Shown here: positions 15,307 through 24,220 of the stretch, in pieces | Layout of the letters: each line of letters begins with the position of its first letter | Numbering within the stretch: position 1 is the stretch's first letter | DNA from: Candidatus Blautia intestinavium | GTDB taxonomy: Bacteria; Bacillota; Clostridia; Lachnospirales; Lachnospiraceae | Assembly: GCA_019113745.1 (NCBI GenBank) | Contig: DXGV01000056.1 | Coordinates: forward strand, 1 to 64,000 | Direction: 5' to 3' | Length of the DNA: 64,000 nt | The notes under the pieces: model-generated | The model's database searches: none | What the model was told of the DNA's origin: nothing | What the model saw: the letters and a program-made list of their open reading frames with translations, nothing else | Position numbers and translations under genes: made by a program

Positions 15307-16452
15307 TTGGATAAAAAAAATATGAAAAGTATTATGCTGCTGATTTTATTTGCAGTACTGCTTTATCTGGGAGTACAGAATATAGACGTGGTACTGGATG
15401 TGATTGCCACGGTAATCGGACTGGTATTTCCCTTCATCCTTGGCGGCGGGATCGCCTTTGTCCTGAACGTACCTATGAGCTTTGCGGAACGGAACATTTT
15501 TGGAAGAGGAAAATTAAAGGGCAGTAAGGCGGCGAAAAAAGCTGCCCGTCCCGTAAGCCTGATCCTTGCGATCCTTTTTGTGATCTTTATTATTGCTGTA
15601 GTGGGCGGCGTAGTCCTGCCGGAACTGGGAAAGACGGCCATGGGCCTGGGAAAAGGGATTGAAACGGGACTCCAGAATCTGCAGGACTGGATCGACAGTA
15701 CCTTTCAACAGAATTCCATGATCGTAGAGTGGGTGAATTCTCTGGACATTCAGCCCCAGAAGATTGTGGATTCTGTGATGCAGGTGCTTCAGAGCGGAGT
15801 GAACAATATCCTGTCCTCCACAGTCACTGTGACGATGGGGATTGTCAATACGGCGGTGAATGTGAGTATCGGGTTTGTGTTCGCCTGCTATATCCTGATA
15901 CAGAAGGAGAAGCTGATGATTCAGGCGAAGAAGGCCCTCTTTGCCCTTCTTCCGGAGAAGACTGTGGAATATCTGCTTCATGTATGCACGTTGGCAAACA
16001 ATACTTTTTCCCGCTTTGTTACGGGACAGTGTATTGAAGCAGTGATTCTGGGAACCATGTTCTTTGTAGCCATGACGGTCTTCCAGTTCCCATACGCCAT
16101 GCTGGTGGGAGTGCTGATCGCCTTTACCGCTCTCATTCCCATTTTCGGCGCATTTATCGGATGCGTGATCAGCGCGCTTTTGATCCTTCTGGTAAGTCCG
16201 ATGAAGGCGCTTTTGTTCCTGATCCTGTTCCTTGTGCTGCAGCAGATCGAGGGAAACCTGATCTATCCCCATGTGGTGGGCGGTTCGGTGGGCCTTCCTT
16301 CCGTCTGGGTGCTGGTGGCAGTTACTGTGGGCGGCAGCCTTATGGGAGTCGCGGGAATGCTGATCTTCATTCCCCTTGTTTCCGTACTCTACGCCCTGTT
16401 CCGGGAGTGGATGTATAAGAGTCTGAAGAAAAAAGGAGTTCAGGTGGAATAA
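15307..16452 (+). CDS. AI-2E (PerM/TqsA) family transporter
   Basis: A 381-residue membrane protein of the AI-2 exporter superfamily. It has hydrophobic segments at the N-terminus (IMLLILFAVLLYLGVQN and VIATVIGLVFPFILGGG), an amphipathic central region, and a C-terminal block with PYAMLVGVLIAFTALIPIFG and the conserved IEGNLIYPHVVGGSVGLP. Members export autoinducer-2 or exchange Na+/H+, and the substrate is unclear here. AGGAGGTG lies nine bases before a TTG at 15307, which I take as the start; the ATG at 15322 is the alternative. Its stop codon lies inside its own terminator hairpin. Confidence 0.88.
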   Translation: MDKKNMKSIMLLILFAVLLYLGVQNIDVVLDVIATVIGLVFPFILGGGIAFVLNVPMSFAERNIFGRGKLKGSKAAKKAARPVSLILAILFVIFIIAVVGGVVLPELGKTAMGLGKGIETGLQNLQDWIDSTFQQNSMIVEWVNSLDIQPQKIVDSVMQVLQSGVNNILSSTVTVTMGIVNTAVNVSIGFVFACYILIQKEKLMIQAKKALFALLPEKTVEYLLHVCTLANNTFSRFVTGQCIEAVILGTMFFVAMTVFQFPYAMLVGVLIAFTALIPIFGAFIGCVISALLILLVSPMKALLFLILFLVLQQIEGNLIYPHVVGGSVGLPSVWVLVAVTVGGSLMGVAGMLIFIPLVSVLYALFREWMYKSLKKKGVQVE

Positions 16453-16469
16453 CCTGAACTCCTTTTTTC
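16429..16469. terminator. Strong terminator overlapping the AI-2E transporter stop codon
   Basis: A perfect 17-bp stem (AAAAAAGGAGTTCAGGT with its complement) with a six-base loop and T-tracts on both strands. Its right half is repeated at 17738-17757. Confidence 0.92.
16447..16466 (+). repeat. Direct repeat, left copy
   Basis: Twenty bases (GAATAACCTGAACTCC plus TTTT) are identical to 17738-17757, and both copies are followed a few bases later by GGCAGAT. The two copies bracket the XRE-TPR regulator gene. Confidence 0.85.
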
Positions 16470-16563
16470 TTACTGGCAGATTGGTCGGGCGATTGTGGAG
16501 TATGAGCAGCAAAGCAAGCTCCGGGCCGTTGTGTTTTACATGGCTGTATCTCCCATGAGGAGA

Positions 16564-17607
16564 TCATTCTGTCAGCGCCTCCCATTTTTTATTGCCTTTC
16601 ATAAAACTGTAGCTTTCATCCTCCCGGGCGGATTTTTGCAGCGTCTCTTTCAGATGAGCGGGAAATTCCGGGCTGAGCGGTTTGAACTCTATGTGCTCGT
16701 AAAGAGGGGAGGAGGCATAGGCGTCCAGCTTCCCTGCGCTGTCCAGAAGCTTTTTCATACACGCTGCCGTTGCGTCCGCGTCCTTTTCCGCCTGCGCGAG
16801 ACTTAATTCTGCGGAAACCTTATAATAATCTCCCATATCAAAAAGATTTTCCATGTTTTTCAGTTTTTCTGTCATGAAGCGGGCTTTTTCCATATTGCCG
16901 TCCTCAATGGACCAGAACTGGATATTCTGCATGGCGATTTCCAGCATATTATGCCCCTGAAATATCAGTTCTTCATATGTTCTGTAAGCGTCCTGCGTTT
17001 TTCCCTGCTTCCGGTAAAGCATTGCCTGATGTATTTTACGGAGAGGATCTTTCCCCGAAAAATAACTGAGATACTTTTCCGCCTCCTCATACCGTTCATT
17101 TCGGTAATAATAAGTATACAGGGAATCTGCCGCCCGTTCTCTTACTTCTTCGTCCTCGCTTTTTAATGCGGCCTGATACCATTCCCGGATTGTTCTGTCG
17201 TATTCTTCGGTCTGTTCCGAAGCCGGAAGTTTGCGGAGAATACGCCATGCGTCCATGACCATGGCGAGCTGTCCGGCGAGCCGCTCGCTGTTGGGATACC
17301 GGGCGATCTTTTTCTTTACGAACTGAAAAATATCTTCATAGCTTTCTTCTTTCCGGAATTTTTCATCTACTTCCTGTACGATCTGATTGATTTCTTCCTG
17401 AGAAACATCTTCCTGAAAGGACAGGAGAATGTCAGGGGTGATCTCCAGAAGGCGGGCGACAGGCGCCAGCATGGAGATGTCGGGGAGCGATGAACCGTTT
17501 TCCCATTTATTTACAGCCGGAGCGGATACTCCCAGCCTGTTCGCCATTTCCTCCTGTGTCAGATTCTGTTTCTTTCTATATGTGCGGATAACTTCTCCTA
17601 TCTGCAT
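16564..17607 (-). CDS. XRE-family regulator with C-terminal TPR-like repeats
   Basis: A 347-residue protein. Residues 1-65 form an XRE helix-turn-helix (IGEVIRTYRKKQNLTQEEMANRL, with SAPAVNKWENG as the recognition helix). The remaining 280 residues are helical with TPR-like pairs (YEEAEKYL, KTQDAYRTYEEL, NMEKARFMTEKL), as in Rgg/PlcR-like or stress-responsive regulators that bind peptides or proteins. No peptide pheromone gene is visible next to it. It stands alone on the minus strand between 20-base direct repeats, in an accessory patch. The target is unknown. Confidence 0.83.
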   Translation of the reverse strand: MQIGEVIRTYRKKQNLTQEEMANRLGVSAPAVNKWENGSSLPDISMLAPVARLLEITPDILLSFQEDVSQEEINQIVQEVDEKFRKEESYEDIFQFVKKKIARYPNSERLAGQLAMVMDAWRILRKLPASEQTEEYDRTIREWYQAALKSEDEEVRERAADSLYTYYYRNERYEEAEKYLSYFSGKDPLRKIHQAMLYRKQGKTQDAYRTYEELIFQGHNMLEIAMQNIQFWSIEDGNMEKARFMTEKLKNMENLFDMGDYYKVSAELSLAQAEKDADATAACMKKLLDSAGKLDAYASSPLYEHIEFKPLSPEFPAHLKETLQKSAREDESYSFMKGNKKWEALTE

Positions 17608-17737
17608 AAAAAAACCTCCTTGCTCTGATATTGCATCGGCCTTTGCTGATTACATCATATCAGAGCAGGAGGCTGCTCACAACTGAGTATAATTTAATTT
17701 CCGGTTATAAATAATTAACCGGGAGTTAATCTTTAGA

Positions 17738-17757
17738 GAATAACCTGAACTCCTTTT
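17738..17757 (+). repeat. Direct repeat, right copy
   Basis: Identical over 20 bases to 16447-16466, which is the right half of the AI-2E transporter terminator. Here it has no left arm, so it cannot form the terminator. It looks like a boundary or duplication scar of the XRE gene insertion. Confidence 0.85.
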
Positions 17758-17776
17758 GCTCTGCCGGCAGATGCAA

Positions 17777-17833
17777 TTGACAAAGAAGATAATTTTAAGT
17801 ATACTAACAATAAGTAAATAAATAGTTTACTTA
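17777..17833 (+). promoter_or_regulatory. Promoter and operator of the AbiE-like operon
   Basis: TTGACA (17777-17782), 17 bases, TATACT (17800-17805). A perfect inverted repeat TAAGTAAA/TTTACTTA (17811-17818 and 17826-17833) covers the expected transcription start, just ahead of the ribosome binding site. AbiEi antitoxins repress their own operons by binding inverted repeats, so this is the likely operator. Confidence 0.75.
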
Positions 17834-17850
17834 TCGAAAGGGAAATGCTT

Positions 17851-18474
17851 ATGTTATATGAATATTTGAAAGAAAATTATATCCCAGGAGAACCTATTTT
17901 TACCGGAGATATTGATATTCCGGGGATGACAGAGGAAAATCTGCGGTATCATTTAAAAAAACTTACTGACAGTGGAATCATATGTCGATTTGAGCCGGGA
18001 GTATATTTTTTTCCTAAACTGGATATTTTCGGTGAGCGGATGGATTTATCCCCGGATACAGTAGCTGTTCATAAGTATATCATGCGCAGGGGGAAACGGG
18101 TGGGGTACTATTCCGGTTATACGCTGGCAAATCGCATGGGACTGTCTACACAGGTTCCGTTTACCCAGGAGATAAACAGCAATTATGCTCCGGCATTGGT
18201 AAGGACAATGACGATTAAAAACAGGAAATATATTATCAGAAGGCCAGTGGTGGAAGTGACGGAAGAAAATGCACCGGTGCTGCAGTTCCTTGACTGTCTG
18301 AAGGATATTGAAAAATGTACAGAGATGGAGTTGGAAAAATGCGGAAGAATTTTGACAGAGTATGCCAGAAAAAATGCTATTACAAAGAAAAAAATCGACA
18401 GATTTATCATAAATTATCCGATTAAGATATATAAAGCAATATATGAAACGGAGGTAAAATATGTATCTTCATAG
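17851..18474 (+). CDS. AbiEi-type antitoxin (type IV toxin-antitoxin system, DUF6088-like)
   Basis: A 207-residue protein with an N-terminal winged helix (IPGMTEENLRYHLKKLTDSGII, then CRFEPGVYFFPK) and a C-terminal domain of the AbiEi/DUF6088 kind (RRGKRVGYYSGYTLANRMGLSTQ, later KYIIRRP). In type IV systems this protein represses the operon and counters the nucleotidyltransferase toxin without binding it. The reading frame is intact. I choose the ATG at 17851 because GAAAGGGA lies about seven bases ahead; the ATG at 17845 is too close to it. It overlaps the start of the toxin remnant by 14 bases. The stretch is visibly more AT-rich than its neighbours, which suggests transfer. Confidence 0.78.
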   Translation: MLYEYLKENYIPGEPIFTGDIDIPGMTEENLRYHLKKLTDSGIICRFEPGVYFFPKLDIFGERMDLSPDTVAVHKYIMRRGKRVGYYSGYTLANRMGLSTQVPFTQEINSNYAPALVRTMTIKNRKYIIRRPVVEVTEENAPVLQFLDCLKDIEKCTEMELEKCGRILTEYARKNAITKKKIDRFIINYPIKIYKAIYETEVKYVSS

Positions 18475-19073
18475 TGATAAAGAAATGTTTAAGGACGTGG
18501 TGGAACAGACTGCTGCGCAAAGTGGAAAAACACCTGTAGTAGTAGAAAAAGATTACTATGTTACACTGATTCTGAAATTATTATCAGAACAGCTCAAGCG
18601 GTGTGTGTTCAAGGGAGGAACGTCCTTGTCTAAAGGATATCATGTAATCAATCGTTTTTCGGAGGACATTGACATTACTTTCAAAGAGCATATAGGCGAG
18701 AGTAGACGAAAAAAGCTTAAGAATGTTGTTTTAAATTGATAAGATTTTTGCTCTATGTGACTATTATATACAGGGAAAATCAAAGAGATATTCACGCCAT
18801 TTGTATGATATTTACAAACTTACTCCGCTTATTGACTTTGACGATAAATTTTTATCATTAGTCAAAGAAGTTCGGGAGCATCGGGCTCAAATGTCAGTAT
18901 GTCCATCTGCAAAAGAAGGGGTAGATATATCTGCTGTTATTACAGAGTTTTGTGAAAACTCTTTTTATGAAGACGATTATCAGTCTATCACAAGCTATTT
19001 TACAGAAGACTTTGTGTCATATGAGGATACAATTAAGAACATGAGAAAAATTATACGAGACATTTCTTTTTAG
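18461..19073 (+). pseudogene. AbiEii/AbiGii-type toxin, internally deleted and frameshifted
   Basis: The N-terminal piece (18461-18739) has the nucleotidyltransferase signatures VVVEKDYYVT, VFKGGTSLSKGY and FSEDIDITF and then stops at residue 92. The C-terminal piece continues in another frame from about 18735 (KIFALCDYYIQGKSKRYSRHLYDIYKL region) to 19073. Intact AbiEii proteins are roughly 270-300 residues, so about 90 central residues are gone and the frame is broken. The toxin is almost certainly inactive while the antitoxin gene and its promoter remain. The end at 19073 is the stop of the second fragment. Confidence 0.82.
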
Positions 19074-19110
19074 AAATCGAAGAGGTACAATACGGATACC
19101 CTGACAGGGG

Positions 19111-19157
19111 TATAAAATAAATCAGGCAGGAGAGGACGATGTCCCTCCTGCCTGATT
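19111..19157 (-). terminator. Terminator of argG (minus strand)
   Basis: On the minus strand AATCAGGCAGGAG pairs with CTCCTGCCTGATT with one bulged base and is followed by TATTTTATA. It lies 26 bases after the argG stop. Confidence 0.85.
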
Positions 19158-19182
19158 ATGTCTCTGGTATTTTATGAGGATT

Positions 19183-20415
19183 TTATTTACTGCTCTTGTT
19201 GTTCTCCACTTCCTGAAGCTTCATCGCGCGGACCTTCAGGGGCAGACCGAACAGAGTGATGAATCCGTCCGCGTCGTGGTGGTCGTACATATCGCCTGTG
19301 GTGAAGGAAGCAAGGGATTCATTGTACAGGCTGTATGGCGAAGTGGTTCCGGCTTTGATGATGTTTCCTTTGTAAAGTTTCAGCTTTACTTCGCCGGTGA
19401 CATACTTCTGAGTGGATTCCACGAATGCCTGAATCGCTTCCCGGAGAGGTGTGAACCATTTGCCCTCGTACACGACCTGAGCGAACTGGCTTCCCAGTTT
19501 CTTCTTGGCCTCCATGGTGTCGCGGTCGAGGATCAGTTCCTCAAGCTGTTCGTGAGCTGCCATAAGGATGGTTCCTCCCGGAGTCTCGTAAACGCCTCTG
19601 GATTTCATTCCCACAACACGGTTTTCCACAATGTCGATGATGCCGATGCCGTTCTCTCCGCCCAGGCGGTTCAGCTCGGTGATGATCTCGGATACTTTCA
19701 TGGCTTTGCCGTTCAGAGTCTTCGGAACGCCTGCCTCGAAAGTCATGGCGATTTCCGTCTCTTTGTCCGGAGCTTTCTGCGGAGTTACGCTGAGAACCAG
19801 CATATCGTCGTAGTTTGGAGCCTGAGAGGGATCTTCAAGTTCCAGTCCTTCGTGGCTGATATGCCACAGATTGCGGTCGCGGCTGTAGCTGTGACGGGCG
19901 TCAAAAGGAAGATTGATGCCATGAGCCTGACAGAAAGCAATCTCGTCCTCCCTGGACTGCATGGTCCATACGTCTGTCATACGCCATGGAGCGATGATCT
20001 TGATATCGGGAGCCAGAGCCTTGATCCCAAGTTCAAAACGGATCTGGTCGTTGCCTTTTCCGGTAGCGCCGTGGCAGATAGCTACAGCGTTCTCTTTACG
20101 GGCGATCTCCACCAGCTTTTTCGCGATAGCAGGGCGGGCCATAGAGGTTCCGAGAAGGTATTTGTGTTCATAAACGGCGCCTGCCTGTACGCAGGGCATG
20201 ATATATTCGTCGCAGAATTCGTCTACGATATCTTCTATGTATAATTTGGAAGCGCCGGACATCTTGGCTCTTTCATCCAGACCGTCCAGCTCGTTTCCCT
20301 GACCGCAGTTGACGCAGCAGCAGATTACTTCATAATCGAAGGTTTCTTTCAGCCACGGGATCAGGGCAGTGGTATCCAGGCCGCCTGAGTATGCTAAAAC
20401 AACTTTTTCTTTCAT
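19183..20415 (-). CDS. argG: Argininosuccinate synthase
   Basis: A 410-residue enzyme that joins citrulline and aspartate with ATP to form argininosuccinate, the penultimate step of arginine synthesis. Signatures are [12 protein letters not shown] (the ATP pyrophosphatase loop), the [13 protein letters not shown] region and SPYSLYNE near the C-terminus. Length is normal. It is divergent from argCJBD and shares with it a control region carrying ARG-box-like sites. No argH or argF is next to it in this window, so those steps are encoded elsewhere. AGGAGG precedes the start on the minus strand. Confidence 0.96.
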   Translation of the reverse strand: MKEKVVLAYSGGLDTTALIPWLKETFDYEVICCCVNCGQGNELDGLDERAKMSGASKLYIEDIVDEFCDEYIMPCVQAGAVYEHKYLLGTSMARPAIAKKLVEIARKENAVAICHGATGKGNDQIRFELGIKALAPDIKIIAPWRMTDVWTMQSREDEIAFCQAHGINLPFDARHSYSRDRNLWHISHEGLELEDPSQAPNYDDMLVLSVTPQKAPDKETEIAMTFEAGVPKTLNGKAMKVSEIITELNRLGGENGIGIIDIVENRVVGMKSRGVYETPGGTILMAAHEQLEELILDRDTMEAKKKLGSQFAQVVYEGKWFTPLREAIQAFVESTQKYVTGEVKLKLYKGNIIKAGTTSPYSLYNESLASFTTGDMYDHHDADGFITLFGLPLKVRAMKLQEVENNKSSK

Positions 20416-20533
20416 ATGATTTATCCTCCTGAAATAAATTTCCGTTCATTTTGTCTGCGCCGGATCAAAACAGCGGCGCGTTTTCCTGAATCTGTGAACA
20501 GGAATCGTTCATGTTTCGTTCTTGACAAGGGAT

Positions 20534-20562
20534 AATATACAACATTTTTTATAAATATGCAA
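20534..20562 (-). promoter_or_regulatory. argG promoter with an overlapping ARG-box-like half site
   Basis: On the minus strand TTGCAT (20562-20557), 17 bases, TATATT (20539-20534). The -35 hexamer is part of ATTGCATATTTATAAA, similar to ArgR (AhrC) operator half sites. Confidence 0.6.
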
Positions 20563-20593
20563 TAGGGCGGTGGAAAAAAATATCGAATAATTT

Positions 20594-20610
20594 TTGCATA
20601 AAAATACAAT
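20594..20610 (+). promoter_or_regulatory. ARG-box-like operator in the argG-argC intergenic region
   Basis: TTGCATAAAAATACAAT resembles the ArgR/AhrC operator pattern (TNTGAATWWWWATTCANW). It lies midway between the divergent promoters, where a hexameric repressor could bridge both. The 395-base gap contains the three candidate sites listed and no ORF. Confidence 0.55.
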
Positions 20611-20681
20611 AAAATATGGAAGAAACGTATAATAATGCAGGATTTCAAATAAAGAGGACGACGGGGGAGAAAAAAATAGTG

Positions 20682-20710
20682 TTGCATATTATGCAAAAGA
20701 GATGTATAAT
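20682..20710 (+). promoter_or_regulatory. argC promoter with an overlapping ARG-box-like palindrome
   Basis: TTGCAT (20682-20687), 17 bases, TATAAT (20705-20710). The palindrome TTGCATATTATGCAA (20682-20696) covers the -35 and part of the spacer, so bound ArgR would block RNA polymerase. Confidence 0.7.
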
Positions 20711-20810
20711 CGTACCATCACAGCGGCGGTATGCGGAAATCAGGATGAAAGACTTCCCTCCATCTGCCGCCGGAGGAGAGAAATGAAAGGCACAAGGAGG
20801 AAATCTGATC

Positions 20811-21851
20811 ATGATAAAAGCAGGAATCATCGGCGCTACAGGATACGCGGGCAACGAACTTGTCCGTCTGCTTCTGGGACATAAGGACGTGGAGATTGCC
20901 TGGTATGGTTCCAGGAGTTATATAGATAAGAAATACGCAGGTATTTATCAGAACTTTTTTAAACTGGTGGACGCCAGATGTATGGACGACAACATGGAGA
21001 AGCTCTCAGAGGAGGCGGACGTGATCTTTACGGCGACGCCCCAGGGGCTGTGCGCGTCTCTGGTGAACGAGGGAATCCTTTCCCGGGCGAAAGTGATCGA
21101 TCTCAGCGCGGATTTCCGGATCAAAGATGTTAAGAAATATGAGAAATGGTACGGGATCGAACATAAATCCCCCCAGTTTATCGAGGAAGCGGTATATGGT
21201 CTCTGCGAGATCAACAGGGAGGATATCAAAAAAGCGCGGCTGGTGGCTAATCCAGGCTGCTATCCCACCTGTTCCACAATCTCCATCTATCCTCTTCTGA
21301 AAGAGGACATGATCGATCCGTCCACGATAATCATAGACGCGAAGTCAGGAACGTCAGGGGCGGGAAGAGGAGCCAAGACGGATAATCTGTTCTGTGAGGT
21401 AAACGAAAATATCAAGGCCTACGGCGTGGCGTCACACCGTCATACGCCGGAGATCGAGGACCAGCTGGGATACGCCTGCGGTCAGGAGGTGCTGATCAAT
21501 TTCACACCCCATCTGATCCCCATGAACAGGGGGATCCTGATCACCGCCTACGCTTCCCTGAAAAAAGACGTTTCCTATGAGGAAGTAAAGGCGGCTTATG
21601 ATAAATATTATGAAAAAGAGCAGTTCGTCCGCGTGCTGGATAAAGACGTGTGTCCTCAGACGAAATGGGTGGAGGGCAGCAACTATGTGGACGTGAACTT
21701 TAAGATCGATCCGAGGACGAAACGGATCATCATGATGGGCGCTATGGATAATCTGGTAAAAGGCGCGGCAGGCCAGGCGGTGCAGAATATGAACCTTCTG
21801 TTCGGATTCGACGAGGCCGAGGGCCTGAGACAGATCCCCATGGTACCGTAA
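20811..21851 (+). CDS. argC: N-acetyl-gamma-glutamyl-phosphate reductase
   Basis: A 346-residue NADPH-dependent enzyme for the third step of arginine synthesis. The N-terminal Rossmann motif is GIIGATGYAGNELVRLL. The catalytic Cys150 lies in ANPGCYPT, and SGTSGAGRGA and HRHTPEIEDQLG are family signatures. ACAAGGAGG nine bases before the ATG marks the start. First gene of argC-argJ-argB-argD, in which gene order follows the acetyl-cycle pathway. Confidence 0.96.
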   Translation: MIKAGIIGATGYAGNELVRLLLGHKDVEIAWYGSRSYIDKKYAGIYQNFFKLVDARCMDDNMEKLSEEADVIFTATPQGLCASLVNEGILSRAKVIDLSADFRIKDVKKYEKWYGIEHKSPQFIEEAVYGLCEINREDIKKARLVANPGCYPTCSTISIYPLLKEDMIDPSTIIIDAKSGTSGAGRGAKTDNLFCEVNENIKAYGVASHRHTPEIEDQLGYACGQEVLINFTPHLIPMNRGILITAYASLKKDVSYEEVKAAYDKYYEKEQFVRVLDKDVCPQTKWVEGSNYVDVNFKIDPRTKRIIMMGAMDNLVKGAAGQAVQNMNLLFGFDEAEGLRQIPMVP

Positions 21852-21961
21852 AGAGAAATCTTCAATGTATGGAAGATACGGCAGGTTTCCCGCAGATGGA
21901 CAGGAACCGGCCGTCCGGCGTCACAGGTATAAACAGAAAAAACAGAAATGAGGAATAAACC

Positions 21962-23185
21962 ATGGAAATAATCAAAGGCGGCGTAACAGCGGCAAAAGGA
22001 TTCCGGGCCGCTTCCACAGCGGCGGGGATCAAATATCAGGGAAGAACCGATATGGCTATGATATATGCGGAGAATCCCTGCAAAGCGGCGGGAACCTTTA
22101 CCACCAACGTGGTAAAAGCGGCTCCGGTGAAATGGGATCAGGAGATCGTATACCACCATCCCGCGGCGCAGGTGATCGTGTGCAACAGCGGCATCGCCAA
22201 CGCCTGCACAGGAGAAGAAGGGTATGGGTACTGCCGGGAGACGGCAAAAGCCGCGGCGGAAGTCCTCCATGTTCCGGAGGACAGCGTTCTGGTGGCCTCC
22301 ACAGGCGTGATCGGAATGCAGCTTCCCATTGAGAAGCTGGCCGCAGGCGTGAAGCAGATGGCTCCGGAGCTTGACGGAAGTCTGGAGGCGGGCAATCTGG
22401 CGGCGAAAGCCATTATGACCACAGACACTGTGGAGAAGGAAGCGGCAGTGCAGGTAGAGATCGGCGGCAAAACAGTGACGGTAGGCGGCATGTGCAAGGG
22501 TTCCGGGATGATCCATCCCAATATGTGCACCATGCTCAGCTTTGTCACCACCGATGTGAATATCTCGAAGGAACTTCTCCAGGAGGCGTTAAGCGAAAGC
22601 GTTAAGGATACCTACAACATGGTGTCCGTGGACGGGGACACTTCCACCAACGATACGGTGCTGCTGCTTGCCGGCGGTATGGCGGGGAATCCTGAGATCA
22701 CTGAGAAAAATGAAGATTATGAGAAATTCTGCCAGGCTCTGAATTATGTGAATACCACTCTGGCGAAAAAGATCGCCGGCGACGGGGAGGGAGCCACCGC
22801 GCTGTTCGAGGTGAAGATCATCGGCGCCGAGAGTAAGGAGCAGGCGGTCACTTTAAGTAAATCCGTGGTTTCTTCCTCTCTTACAAAAGCGGCGATCTAC
22901 GGACATGACGCCAACTGGGGAAGAATCCTGTGCGCCATGGGATATTCCGGGGCGAAGTTTGATCCGGAAAAGGTGGATCTCTATTTTGAGAGCCGCGCAG
23001 GGAAGATCAAGATCATGGAGAACGGCGTATCCACCGGTTACAGCGAAGAAGAGGCGACGAAGATCCTTTCCGAAAACGAGGTCACTGCCATTGCGGACGT
23101 GAAGATGGGAGACGCCTCCGCTACGGCCTGGGGATGCGACCTGACATATGATTACGTGAAGATCAACGCGGACTACCGTTCCTGA
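21962..23185 (+). CDS. argJ: Bifunctional ornithine acetyltransferase / N-acetylglutamate synthase
   Basis: A 407-residue ArgJ that recycles the acetyl group from acetylornithine to glutamate. The precursor cleaves itself before a Thr that becomes the nucleophile. Here this is Thr190 in HPNMCTMLSF, so the residue before it is Cys rather than the more usual Ala. Other signatures are GVTAAKGFRA at the N-terminus, VDGDTSTNDT and GHDANWGRI. Whether it also uses acetyl-CoA cannot be read from the sequence. No separate N-acetylglutamate synthase is present in the cluster. Confidence 0.95.
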   Translation: MEIIKGGVTAAKGFRAASTAAGIKYQGRTDMAMIYAENPCKAAGTFTTNVVKAAPVKWDQEIVYHHPAAQVIVCNSGIANACTGEEGYGYCRETAKAAAEVLHVPEDSVLVASTGVIGMQLPIEKLAAGVKQMAPELDGSLEAGNLAAKAIMTTDTVEKEAAVQVEIGGKTVTVGGMCKGSGMIHPNMCTMLSFVTTDVNISKELLQEALSESVKDTYNMVSVDGDTSTNDTVLLLAGGMAGNPEITEKNEDYEKFCQALNYVNTTLAKKIAGDGEGATALFEVKIIGAESKEQAVTLSKSVVSSSLTKAAIYGHDANWGRILCAMGYSGAKFDPEKVDLYFESRAGKIKIMENGVSTGYSEEEATKILSENEVTAIADVKMGDASATAWGCDLTYDYVKINADYRS

Positions 23186-23323
23186 CCAGGTTACGGGAAA
23201 GTTCCCGGGAGAGACGGACTTTCTCCGGGATGTGAGAAAGCTTCCGGAACTGGTCTTTTTCGGGACAGAGCAGAAAAAGCGGCAGGAAAACGTTAAAGAC
23301 GGCGAAAAGAGGAGAATGAAAAA

Positions 23324-24220
23324 ATGGTAAAGCAGATGTATCTGGACAAGGCGGAGGTGCTGATTGAAGCCCTTCCCTATATCCAGCGGTTTAACAGAAA
23401 AATCGTAGTGATCAAATACGGCGGAAGCGCCATGCTGGATGAAGAACTGAAAGCCAATGTCATCAAGGACGCGGTCCTTCTGAAACTGGTAGGGTTCAAG
23501 CCTATCATCGTCCACGGAGGCGGGAAGGAGATCAGCCGCTGGGTAAACAAGGTCGGCATGGAACCCCGCTTTGTAAACGGGCTCCGGGTAACGGATAAAG
23601 ACACCATGGAAATCGCGGAGATGGTTCTGGCGAAGGTGAACAAGGAACTGGTAACGCTGGTGGAATCTCTGGGCGTCAAGGCGGTAGGTATCAGCGGCAA
23701 AGACGGCGGTCTTCTGAAGTGTGAGAAGAAACTGTCCGGCGGAGAGGATATCGGATATGTGGGAGAGATCAAAGCGGTGGATCCGAAGATTCTCTACGAT
23801 CTTCTGGAAAAAGATTTCCTTCCCATCGTGTTCCCTGTGGGATTTGACGAGAATTTTGACTCTTATAATATCAACGCCGACGACGCCGCCTGCGCCATCG
23901 CAGAGGCGGTCCATGCGGAGAAGCTGGCTTTCCTCTCCGATATCGAGGGCGTATACAGGGATCAGAACAATCCGGAGACGCTGATCTCAGAACTCCATGT
24001 CCATGAGGCCAGAGAACTGATCGACGAGGGATTTGTAGGAGGCGGAATGATCCCCAAGCTCAAAAACTGTATCGACGCTATCGAGCAGGGAGTAAACCGG
24101 GTGCACATCCTGGACGGAAGGATCCCTCACAGTCTCCTTCTGGAGATCTTTACAAACAAAGGAATCGGAACGGCAATCTTAAGAGAGGACGGCGAAAAAT
24201 ATTACAATGAACATGAATGA
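23324..24220 (+). CDS. argB: Acetylglutamate kinase
   Basis: A 298-residue amino-acid kinase that phosphorylates N-acetylglutamate, the usual target of arginine feedback inhibition in acetyl-cycling organisms. Motifs are VIKYGGSAM and VHGGGKEIS (phosphate loops), [17 protein letters not shown] and [13 protein letters not shown]. The N-terminal helix ([10 protein letters not shown]) is the element linked to hexamer formation and arginine sensitivity. AGAGGAG precedes the ATG. Its 3' end overlaps the argD start by 14 bases. Confidence 0.96.
   Translation: MVKQMYLDKAEVLIEALPYIQRFNRKIVVIKYGGSAMLDEELKANVIKDAVLLKLVGFKPIIVHGGGKEISRWVNKVGMEPRFVNGLRVTDKDTMEIAEMVLAKVNKELVTLVESLGVKAVGISGKDGGLLKCEKKLSGGEDIGYVGEIKAVDPKILYDLLEKDFLPIVFPVGFDENFDSYNINADDAACAIAEAVHAEKLAFLSDIEGVYRDQNNPETLISELHVHEARELIDEGFVGGGMIPKLKNCIDAIEQGVNRVHILDGRIPHSLLLEIFTNKGIGTAILREDGEKYYNEHE

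Noticed and set aside
15514-16512. A 332-codon minus-strand ORF opposite the AI-2E transporter
   Set aside because: His/Gln-rich translation typical of an antisense frame of a membrane protein gene. It also crosses the terminator.
19174-20244. A 356-codon plus-strand ORF opposite argG
   Set aside because: Antisense to a full-length, well-supported argG. The composition follows its reverse frame and there is no domain.
22853-23914. A 353-codon minus-strand ORF across argJ and argB
   Set aside because: It spans two real genes and their gap on the other strand, with no start signal or motif.
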